Shown piece by piece: positions 56,410 through 64,000 of a DNA stretch of 64,000 nt (positions within the stretch are counted from its first letter, which is position 1; each line of letters starts with the position of its first letter). The notes beneath the pieces were generated by a model, which saw nothing but the letters and a program-made list of their open reading frames with translations, was not told the origin of the DNA and made no database searches. Both the position numbers and the translations under genes were made by a program. This stretch comes from Symbiodinium natans. Its lineage: Eukaryota; Sar; Dinophyceae; Suessiales; Symbiodiniaceae. The stretch spans positions 1,043,105-1,107,104 of the forward strand of contig CAJNDS010002313.1 in NCBI GenBank assembly GCA_905221605.1, given 5' to 3'.

Positions 56410-58232
56410 ATCCTCCAAGCTGCTTGGGCCCTCCCCCAAGACATTTTGAAACAGAACTTGTTCATAAAGGCATTGTCGGGCTGAGGGGTGGGGAAGGGGG
56501 AAGGCGGGGATACTTTGCATGCCCTCAGCCCTAAATCCTACACCCTAAGCCCTAAACCCGGAGCCCTGAACCCGAAACCCTAAACCCCAAACCCTAAACA
56601 CCAAACCCTAAACACTAAACCCCAAACCCTAAACCCTAAACCCCAAACTCTAAATCCCAAACCCCAAACCCTAAACCCTAAACCCCACACCCCCAAACCC
56701 ACTGAGCCCAAGCACCGGCATGGAGCCCTGTGTTGCGGCAGCACTGCGGCCGCCACCACCTTTGCTGTTTCGCCCCTTTTTGTGCTGTCCGGCCAGGCTA
56801 GATTTCAGGGGTTTAGGGTTTAGGGTTTAGGGTTTGGGGTTTAGGGCTTAGGGCCCCTGAACCCTCCCCTCAACCCTGCTTGAACTAGGTTTGTGGGGCG
56901 TTTTTTTTTTTTTTTTGTTGGGGGGGGGGGGGGTTTGGGGTGCAGAGATCGGGGTCGATGTGCTGTTCAAAGGGGCGCAGGGGCTTGAAGGTGTCCACTT
57001 CCCTCTCCACACGGGCCCTTCAGATGGTCCTTTGCCCTCTTTAAAGGGTTCTGAAGGGGTATATAAGGGACCCCTGCTAAGGATCCATACGATGGGACCA
57101 TGTAACTATTCCAAGATAGCCTGAACCTCAAAAACTTTACATGCACAGGCCTATGCCCTCGATCGAAAGCACCTATGTAAAGCTCGACAGCACATGTAGG
57201 GTTGGTCTGGGCAAGGGGGAAGAGAGGTCAAAGGGGTCAGGGTTTAGTGCTCTGGGTTTTGTGCTCCAACCACAAAGCGACCCAAAACCTATCCAAATCT
57301 TGCAAAGACTCTTTTCAGGGCTTAGTCCCTAGGCCCTGCAAACCCTGCGAAAGCCTAAACACCTCATAAATAGGGCCACTCTAAATATGCTACAACCTTC
57401 TTTAGGGTACTTAGCTACTGACAACCTTACTGTTAACTAAACACTAAACCCTACCGAAAGGCTGCCGTGTAGTACCTTTTTCGGCTAGTAATTTATACGA
57501 CCATAACCCCCTATATGTAAGCCAAGAAGGAACTACAATAGAGCCTTCAGGTAACCCATGAACCTGCAGGTCAAACCCTATAGCCCTAAACCCTAAACCC
57601 TAAACCCTCAACCCATGAACTTGAACCGGCAAGTACTTCCTGGCCGCGTGACCCAACAGAGGCGCGCTGAGCGGCGCCGCCACGGAGGGCGCAGCCGCAG
57701 GTGGCGGCTCCTGGGCTGCTTCAAAGGCTCCTGTTTAGGTTTAGGGTTTGTTGGGTTTATAGGGTTTATAGGGTTTATAGGGCTTATAGGGTTTATAGGG
57801 TTTATAGGGTTTATAGGGTTTATAGGGTTTATGGGGTTTATAGGGTTTATAGGCTTCATCCTCATAGCCGCTCTGAAAATCGAAGCCGCAGAGAACCTCC
57901 TGCGCTTCCCGAGGCCCTACAGCCTCATAATCCAACATTTTTTAAACATCACCTTACCCTAAGCCCTAACTTCTAAACCCTACAATCAGACTCCGAAATC
58001 ATAATAATTGCAGTGGGCGACTGACCCCTAAGGAATTGCACGTTCTGACTTACTTCTTGGAAGTCATAACATTTGGCTTTCCCCAATGAACTGTTGGGAT
58101 TCAAGCCCTAAACCCTAAACCCTAAACCTTAGACCCCAAAAAACATAAAAGCAACGATCCTTTTTGTGCAAAAAAACACCAGTCGGACGTTCCGATCCCT
58201 GCTCCTCCCCTGCCCCTGCAGCGGGCCGCCGA
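56410..58232 (-). CDS. Minus-strand gene in small exons
   Basis: Islands: 58232-58130 (RRPAAGAGEEQGSERPTGVF, LHKKDRCFYVFWG), 57938-57862 (MLDYEAVGPREAQEVLCGFD, FQSGYEDEA; possible start), 57735-57613 (GAFEAAQEPPPAAAPSVAAP...), about 57215-56990 (TCAVELYIGAFDRGHRPVHV... LAGVPYIPLQNPLKRAKDHL), 56790-56699 (LAGQHKKGRNSKGGGGRSAA...), 56485-56410 (DNAFMNKFCFKMSWGRAQAA). The 57735 exon ends at GG/GTTGAGGG and the 56790 exon at GG/GTTTGGGG, both GT donors. CCCTATAAA arrays lie in the first two introns. No domain is recognised. Confidence 0.45.
57745..57858 (+). repeat. TTTATAGGG array
   Basis: About twelve 9-bp TTTATAGGG units, a telomere variant with inserted TA. It encodes KPYKPY/INPINP or VYRVYR artefacts. 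Confidence 0.95.
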
Positions 58233-58305
58233 AGGTTTATAGGGTTTATAGGGCTTATAGGGTTTACATGGTTTATAGGGTTTATAGGGTTTGTAGGGTT
58301 ATACC
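58233..58305 (+). repeat. TTTATAGGG array, second
   Basis: Seven units with TTTACATGG and TTTGTAGGG variants. Confidence 0.95.
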
Positions 58306-58354
58306 TCCGAAACCACCTATGCAAAAAAAGAGGCCGAATCCCAAATGACAGTAC

Positions 58355-58800
58355 TTAACGCCGGATCAGAGAGAAAACGCAACTGCCACCGCAGAAACGT
58401 CGTTGTATGATTTGGGGGATTTCAGGATTCGCTCTCACGACTGGGTCTGATTTTAGAGAAACGCACTCAGCATTGGGACAGTTTTGGCCTCGTTGCAACT
58501 GTTTCGGTTGTGGTTTCGCGCATAATATCAGAGGCCTGGAGGTGAACAGAGGCTTCGGCGAGGATCTTAATCGGGCCTTGAGGGGTCCAGCTTCGAAGTA
58601 TGGGACGGGGTGCTGGCTTAAGCATGGTGGAAGGGTGTTGAGAACAAACCGAAGCAAAGGATTTCTGGTTTGGTTTGCCGTGAGGGGAGCAGCCCGACGA
58701 ATGCGAGGGGAGAACCACAAGGGGTCTGGGAGCCTGGGGCAGGCCACGCAGGTGTGGGCTTTCAGAGGGCCTGTGTCGAGGTTTGGTGATGCAAGTTTTG
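58355..58800. other. Unique segment open on both strands
   Basis: Minus strand gives a 131-residue frame ending CGGSCVFSLIRR; plus strand is also open from 58407. Neither has splice context or a recognised motif. Confidence 0.3.
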
Positions 58801-59110
58801 GTGCTGGCCCTCGTACCGCTTATTTCTGCCGTTGTACCGTCCATTTCCGCCCTCGGCTGGGCATTTCCGCCGATTTCCGCCGTTGTACCGCCTCGTGCCG
58901 GGCATTTCCGCCCTCGTACCGCCGATTTCCGCCGTTGTACTGCCCATTTGCCGTGGCTCCTCTTTCCGCCCGTTGTACCGCCCATTCCGCCCTCTGCCGG
59001 CCATTTCCGCCCTCGTACCGCCGATTTCCGTCCTGGAATCGGCGGTACGAGGGCGGAAATGGCCGGCAGAGGGCGGAATGGGCGGTACAACGGTGGAAAG
59101 CGGCAGCATG
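58801..59110. repeat. GC-rich minisatellite ending in a long hairpin
   Basis: Units of CCGTTGTACCGCCCATTTCC and CGCCGATTTCCGCC repeat to about 59030. From 58972 the array is mirrored: 58972-59029 pairs with 59037-59094 around a 7-base loop. The long open frames over it are artefacts. Confidence 0.9.
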
Positions 59111-59179
59111 AGGGCGCCCGTGTACACCGCCCATTTCCTTCCTTGTCCATGTGGCTGAAAATTTGGGATAATTTGGGGT

Positions 59180-59940
59180 TACCGACCATTTCCGCTCTCA
59201 GCCCTAATTCTTTCAGGGAGTGCACTGAGCCTACGCAAGAAGCAGCAGCAGAGCAAGGAGACCTGAACCTGCACTGTCGCCTAGTATGCATTGGCCCACC
59301 AGGAGCTCAAGCACACATCTTACCGGGGAGCTCAGCCACACTCGAGGCAAAAACGCTCCCACAAAACGGCATGCCATCTAAAAAAACAGCCTCCCGAAAA
59401 CAGGACAAATCCGACAGACAACAAGAAACGCGATCAAGAACCAAATACCGCCCTCAATCCTCAAAACCAGTTTTCCTGCGAAGAGCAAAAATTTGGCACG
59501 GTTTGGATTCTCAAGGTAGGGCTTATAGGGTTTATAGGGTTTATAGGGTTTATAGGGTTTATAGGGTTTATAGGGTTTATAGGGTTTATAGGTTTTACAG
59601 GGTTTATGGGGTTTACAGGGTTTATAGGGTTTATAGGGTTTATAGGGTTTATAGGGCTTATAGGGCCTATAGGGTTTAGGGCTAGTAAACAATAATATTT
59701 AGAGGTACTTTTGAAGCGCTTTTGGTCTGTCTCGGGCGGCTTGGTAGCCCAGTAACCATTTATAACAAGGGTGCCCCTTTTTTGGGGTTGGAAACTGACA
59801 TGAAGGAACGGCGGAGGGTTTTTTTTTTTGCAAAGGTGTGGCTCGGCCCTGTCCTCTTGCAAAGGTGTGGCTCGGTAACCCCCTTCCCCTCCACTCCCAC
59901 CCACCCCCCCCCCCCACCCCCCACCCCCCCCCCACGCCCC

Positions 59941-59978
<38 letters not shown>

Positions 59979-62900
59979 ACCCCCCTCCCCACTCCCCCCC
60001 ACCCCCCACTCTCACCACCCCGACTCCCTCCCCCTTATTTGCAAACTCAATGCTTGCCTCTAGGTTTCAAAAAAACTCATATGCTTTGAAACAAGCTTGC
60101 ACGGCTTTCAGAAGCGGGGGGTTGGGGGGGGCGCAGCCCCCCCCCATTTGAAAACTCAATGCTTGCATCATGGGTTTCAAAAAGACTCTTATGCTTTGAT
60201 GCAAGCTTGCACGGCTTAAAAAAGCGGGGGGGTTGGGGGGGGCGCAGCCCCCCCCATTTGCAAACTCAATGCTTGCATCATGGGTTCCAACACCGGGGGG
60301 GCCATTTGCAAACTTAATGCTTGCATCATGGGTTTCAACAAGACTCATATGCTTTGACGCAAGCTTGCACGGCTTAAAAAAGCGGGGGGGTTGGGGGGGG
60401 CGCAGCCCCCCCCATTTGCAAACTCAATGCTTGCATCATGGGTTTCAACAAGACTCATATGCTTTGACGCAAGCTTGCACGGCTCAAAAAAAGCGGGGGG
60501 GTTGGGGGGGGCGCAGCCCCCCCCATTTGCAAACTCAATGCTTGCATCATGGGTTTCAACAAGAATCATATGCTTTGACGCAAGCTTGCACGGCTCAAAA
60601 AAAGCGGGGGGGTTGGGGGGGGCGCAGCCCCCCCCATTTGCAAACTCAATGCTTGCATCATGGGTTTCAACAAGACTCATATGCTTTGACGCAAGCTTGC
60701 ACGGCTTAAAAAAGCGGGGGGGGTTGGGGGGGCGCAGCCATTTGCAAACTCAATGCTTGCGCATACTACATATATACACTCCACGTATTTCTACCAGCTA
60801 CAGCTACATCGCGGTAAAAAGAATCTTTGCGACTGGGGAGAACAGGGAAATCAAAACGAAGTCGGCACCCAAGCCAGGCCAAGCCGAGCCAAGCCACGCC
60901 GAGCCAAGCCAAGCCAGCCAGGCCAAGCCAAGCCAAGCCGAGCCGAGCCCACCCGAGCCAAGCCAAGCCAAGGAGCCAAGCCAACGAAAGCCAAGCCGAG
61001 CCAAGCCAAGCCAGAGGACAAGCCGAGCCAAGCCAAGCCAAGCCCAGCCGAGCCAAGCCAAGCCGAGCCAAGCCAAAACCAATGCTTTGATGCAAGCTTG
61101 CACGGCTTAAAAAGCGGGGGGGTTGGGGGGGGCGCAGCCCCCCCCATTTGCAAACTCAATGCTTGCATCATGGGTTCCAACACCGGGGGGGCCATTTGCA
61201 AACTTAATGCTTGCATCATGGGTTTCAACAAGACTCATATGCTTTGACGCAAGCTTGCACGGCTTAAAAAAGCGCGGGGGTTGGGGGGGGCGCAGCCCCC
61301 CCCATTTGCAAACTCAATGCTTGCATCATGGGTTTCAACAAGAGTCATATGCTTTGACGCAAGCTTGCACGGCTCAAAAAAAGCAGGGGGGTTGGGGGGT
61401 GCGCAGCCCCCCCCCCATTTGCAAACTCAATGCTTGCATCATGGGTTTCAACAAGAATCATATGCTTTGACGCAAGCTTGCACGGCTCAAAAAAAGCGGG
61501 GGGGTTGGGGGGGGCGCAGCCCCCCCCCATTTGCAAACTCAATGCTTGCATCATGGGTTTCAACAAGACTCATATGCTTTGACGCAAGCTTGCACGGCTT
61601 AAAAAAGCGGGGGGGGTTGGGGGGGCGCAGCCATTTGCAAACTCAATGCTTGCGCATACTACATATATACACTCCACGTATTTCTACCAGCTACAGCTAC
61701 ATCGCGGTAAAAAGAATCTTTGCGACTGGGGAGAACAGGGAAATCAAAACGAAGTCGGCACCCAAGCCAGGCCAAGCCGAGCCAAGCCACGCCGAGCCAA
61801 GCCAAGCCAAGCCAGCCAGGCCAAGCCAAGCCGAGCCGAGCCCACCCGAGCCAAGCCAAGCCAAGGAGCCAAGCCAACGAAAGCCAAGCCGAGCCAAGCC
61901 AAGCCAGAGGACAAGCCGAGCCAAGCCAAGCCAAGCCCAGCCGAGCCAAGCCGAGCCAAGCCAAGCCAAGCCAAGCCAAGCCGAGCCAAGCCAACCAAAG
62001 CCAAGCCAAGCCAGACAAGCCGAGCCAAGCCAGGTCAGAGGACACGCCCAGCCAAGCCAAGCCAAGCCAAGCCACACCTTTGCAAGGGGACAGGGCCGAG
62101 CCACACCTTTGCAAAAAAAAAAACCGGACCCTGAAGGAACCCTAACCCTAAACCCTAAACCCTAAACCCTAAACCCTAAACCCTAAACCCTAAACCCAGT
62201 TGAGCCCAACAAAACCAGGGAAGAAGGGTACCACTGGGCTACCAAGGGGAGGTGTCGGGCTGCGGAGTTCACCAAGCTCAGGGTGGCCGATTGTCTCCGA
62301 GCTGCTTCCCAAGTACCGTGAACCCTAAACTCAAAATTTACTGAACCCTAAACCCTAAACCCTAAACCCTGAACCCTGAACCCTGAACCCTGAACCCTGA
62401 ACCCTGAACCCAAAGCCTCAAAACCCTACACCCTCAACCCTAAACCCTTAACCCGAAACCCTTAAGCCTTAACCCTGGGGCGGGGGGCGGGGAGGGTGGG
62501 GGAAAGTTCAGCGCCAGAGAATCAAGGGGATCAGGAAAAAGGGCGTGGGTGCAGAGCTCATAGCAAGTTGTTGGGGCTTCAGGGCTTACAGGCTCAGGGT
62601 CTGCAACCCTAGACCCTAAACCCTAAACCCTAAACCCTGAACCCTAAACCCTAAACCCTAAACCCTAAACCCTACACCCTAAACCCTAAACCCTAGGGTT
62701 AAGGGCTTCAGGTGCTTGAGTGCTTGCTGGGCCCGTGGCATCGTCATGGGACGCCCAGTGGAGGGACAGAGCCTGCTCCACCTGGCATGGGCCCTCACGG
62801 GGCCCTGAAGTGTTTAGGTTTAGGGTTTAGGGTTTAGGGTTTAGGGTTTAGGGTTTAGGGTTTAGGGTTTAGGGTTTAGGGTTTAGGGTTTAGGGTTTAG

Positions 62901-63132
62901 GGTTTAAGGTTAGGGCTTAGGGACCCTAATCTCTGAACATGTGCTCTTGACTATACTGCTTTGGTCTCGCTTTCTCTCAACTTCTGTCGCTTGGAGCCCT
63001 TAAGCCCCTGGAACCCAGCCAAACCCTGAACAAAGCACTCGCGGATTCAGAGCCACAGGCCACAGGCATCTCAGGGTTTAGGGTTTAGGGTTTAGGGTTT
63101 GGGGTTTAGGGTTTAGGGTTTAGGGTTGAAAC

Positions 63133-63188
<56 letters not shown>

Positions 63189-63533
63189 GGGGGGCTGTGG
63201 GTGTGTGTAAATCCCCCGGTCCTAAACTGGTCCTAAACCCTGAACTCCAAAGCCAAAGGCCATATGTGTCCAAAACAACGGTGTAGAGAAGAACAACACT
63301 GTTTTGAGTATGAATCCCTGAGCCCTTACCTACGCGCCCTATGCACCATATAAGCTGCTGAGTCCTAAGAAGCCTCAGCAAGTCTCTATAAACTGTATAT
63401 CCTAAACGCATTTGAAAAAGAGAAACGCCCCTTTTAGGGCTTTAGGGTTGCCAAAAGCTGAGCCAAGGCGCATTCCAGCCGCACGACTTCAGCATCTGCA
63501 TCGAAGCCACCTCATCCCGGGCGTCCGCAGTGA
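59180..63533 (+). CDS. Plus-strand gene with a 2.5-kb hairpin-element intron
   Basis: The first clear exon, about 59190-59515, reads ECTEPTQEAAAEQGDLNLHC ... KTASRKQDKSDRQQETRSRT ... KIWHGLDSQ and ends at TCAAG/GTAGGG. Intron 59516-59702 is TTTATAGGG repeat. Exon 59703-59739 reads EVLLKRFWSVSGG. The family B intron follows, then from 62253 GVGLRSSPSSGWPIVSELLP; phases 1 and 2 match. Later islands: about 62508-62560 (QRIKGIRKKGVGAELIA), 62717-62810 (VLECLLGPWHRHGTPSGGTE...), about 63035-63075 (KALADSEPQATGISG), 63449-63533 (KLSQGAFQPHDFSICIEATS, TGA). The last island is also open on minus. Basic Lys/Arg/Gln-rich N-terminal part; function unknown. Confidence 0.5.
59516..59702 (+). other. Intron of TTTATAGGG repeat (GT-AG, phase 1)
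   Basis: Starts GTAGGGCTTATAGGG, holds about 18 TTTATAGGG-type units, ends AACAATAATATTTAG. Downstream exon begins AGGTACTT, giving LDSQ-E-VLLKRF. Confidence 0.6.
59885..60040. repeat. C-runs
   Basis: C-runs with single A, G or T, totalling about 120 C. Proline- and glycine-rich frames are artefacts. Confidence 0.9.
60065..62090. repeat. About 118-bp satellite in an 893-bp higher-order unit
   Basis: Monomer CAAACTCAATGCTTGCATCA ... GCAAGCTTGCACGGCTTAAA ... GCGGGGGGGTTGGGGGGGGC. Six to seven monomers plus a unique GCATACTACATATATACACT segment and a GCCAAGCC block form a unit repeated at an 893-bp step (60761 and 61654). Confidence 0.95.
60867..61078. repeat. GCCAAGCC/GCCGAGCC satellite, first block
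   Basis: Five-base CCAAG/CCGAG units; the second block is 61763-62085, longer. Ser-Gln-Ala-Lys-Pro frames are artefacts. Confidence 0.95.
62134..62200 (-). repeat. CCCTAAA tract inside the expanded element
   Basis: Eight units between the GCCAAGCC satellite and the right end of the family B element. Confidence 0.95.
62325..62470 (-). repeat. CCCTAAA and CCCTGAA units
   Basis: Six consecutive CCCTGAA units (62365-62410) show another homogenised variant. Confidence 0.9.
62605..62700 (-). repeat. CCCTAAA array
   Basis: About twelve units, turning directly into GGGTTAAGGG: a C-to-G strand switch at 62694. Confidence 0.95.
62814..62912 (+). repeat. TTTAGGG array
   Basis: Thirteen units directly after the 62717-62810 exon island; GTGTTTAGG could be the donor. 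Confidence 0.95.
63072..63190 (+). repeat. TTTAGGG tract and G-run of about 50
   Basis: TTTAGGG units to 63126, then G from 63137 to 63187 with one T. It is the longest homopolymer in the window; length may be an assembly estimate. Confidence 0.9.
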
Positions 63534-63545
63534 CCTGACATGGCC

Positions 63546-63700
63546 TAGGGTTTAGGGTTTAGGGTTTAGGGTTTAGGGTTTAGGGTTTAGGGTTTACGGT
63601 TTAGGGTTTAGGGTTTAGGGTTTGGGGTTTGGGGTTTAGGGTTTAGGGTCTCGGGTCTAGAGTTTAGGGTTTAGGGTGTATAGGGTTTATAGGGTTTACG
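63546..63700 (+). repeat. TTTAGGG array
   Basis: About eighteen units with TTTACGG, TTTGGGG and TTTATAGGG variants at the right. Confidence 0.95.
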
Positions 63701-63785
63701 TTTTAGGGTGCCTGTGTGCGACAGCTCCGAATAGGAATTGCGTGTGTCGACCTAGCACATCTTTCACTAAGGGAAGAGGAGATAT

Positions 63786-63855
63786 GATTCTTCGGCTCTT
63801 GGGAGCTGGGTTTTACGGATTGGTTGAGGAAGCGTGCTTAAAGCTTGGTGGTTAG
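63786..63855 (+). CDS. Possible exon or short ORF
   Basis: Plus strand ATG 63788 reads MILRLLGAGFYGLVEEACLK then LGG and TAG, which overlaps a GTTAGGG donor-like site. It follows a TTTAGGG array. Unknown function. Confidence 0.35.
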
Positions 63856-63953
63856 GGTTTTATGATTTACGGGTTTAGGCTTAAGGGTTAAGGGTTTAAG
63901 GGTTACGGGTTTAATGTTTAGTTAGGGTTCTGGACCATACCTGCCCTGAACAG

Positions 63954-64000
63954 TAAACCCTAAACCCTAAACCCTAAACCCTAAACCCTAAACCCTAAAC
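63954..64000 (-). repeat. CCCTAAA array at the window edge
   Basis: Clean CCCTAAA units continue to the last base. As similar tracts occur all through the window, this does not prove a chromosome end. Confidence 0.95.

Larger units (their letters stand above)
59740..62246. mobile_element. Family B element expanded to 2.5 kb by satellites
   Basis: Left end CTTGGTAGCCCAGTAACCAT (59740), right end GTACCACTGGGCTACCAAG (to 62246), with GGGCGG (59734-59739) and GGGAGG (62247-62252) as near-identical 6-bp flanks. Between them lie C-runs, a 118-bp satellite, GCCAAGCC repeats and a CCCTAAA tract. Removal with one flank keeps frame between two exons. Confidence 0.7.

Noticed and set aside
57608-59692. 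KPYKPY, VYRVYR and INPINP repeat proteins
   Set aside because: They are translations of TTTATAGGG arrays; the period of nine keeps every frame open.
60766-62165. Ser-Gln-Ala-Lys-Pro and Trp-Leu-Gly repeat proteins
   Set aside because: Products of the GCCAAGCC satellite and its complement.
1-64000. rRNA, tRNA, spliced-leader or snRNA genes
   Set aside because: No conserved core of these RNAs was recognised by eye; a covariance-model search would be needed to exclude small ones.

Overview
The window looks like nuclear DNA of a dinoflagellate (or a very close alveolate). The evidence is: TTTAGGG/CCCTAAA repeats scattered everywhere rather than only at an end; tiny GC-rich exon islands; relaxed splice donors (GT, GC and apparently GA); LINE fragments with a YADD reverse transcriptase; and many short hairpin elements that sit inside reading frames like introners. 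No bacterial operon, rRNA, tRNA or CRISPR was seen, and no spliced-leader gene was recognised. One 100-base N gap (3901-4000) shows this is a scaffold. I could not name the species.

Layout. 1-11 kb: telomere-like tracts alternating with exon islands, including a plus-strand gene at 9.27-10.86 kb. 11.3-21.5 kb: a repeat district with two coding-like minisatellites, an AT-rich palindromic block (second copy of one at 2.95-3.9 kb), a long hairpin, an 88-bp minisatellite, a 1904-bp tandem repeat and C-runs. 23.0-24.2 kb: a minus-strand gene in small exons. 24.6-31.3 kb: two LINE fragments around a plus-strand gene with ordinary GT-AG introns and a Merlin/IS1595-type transposase. 31.3-34.3 kb: a broken large minus-strand gene. 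34.9-44.9 kb: several minus-strand genes whose introns are hairpin elements or pure telomere-like repeat. 45.3-46.9 kb: a plus-strand gene. 47.2-58.2 kb: mostly minus-strand exon islands, interrupted by a 1.1-kb TTAGG/TTCAGG satellite. 59.2-63.9 kb: a plus-strand gene, one intron of which is a hairpin element swollen to 2.5 kb by satellites.

Main result. At least eleven introns can be removed so that both flanking exons stay open and in phase. Six consist mostly of telomere-like repeat (9825-9883, 10645-10741, 23281-23324, 42354-42401, 42768-42817, 59516-59702). Others are hairpin elements flanked by short target duplications (36943-37183, 38025-38410, 39668-39790, 39907-40176, 40291-40560, 40642-40831, 40964-41067, 42216-42328, 59740-62246). 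In the best cases the intron starts with the first copy of the target duplication, which supplies a GT, GC or GA donor, and ends with an AG at the end of the element. Excision then restores the original codons. The clearest gene (minus strand, 41277 to about 38.59 kb) encodes a protein with about eight RMPWE-type motifs, an EF-hand loop, a Lys/Gly-rich stretch and a zinc ribbon, and is cut by at least five such insertions.

Limits. All exon calls come from reading by eye. Many islands are open on both strands, so strand was chosen from neighbours where possible. No gene function was verified by search.
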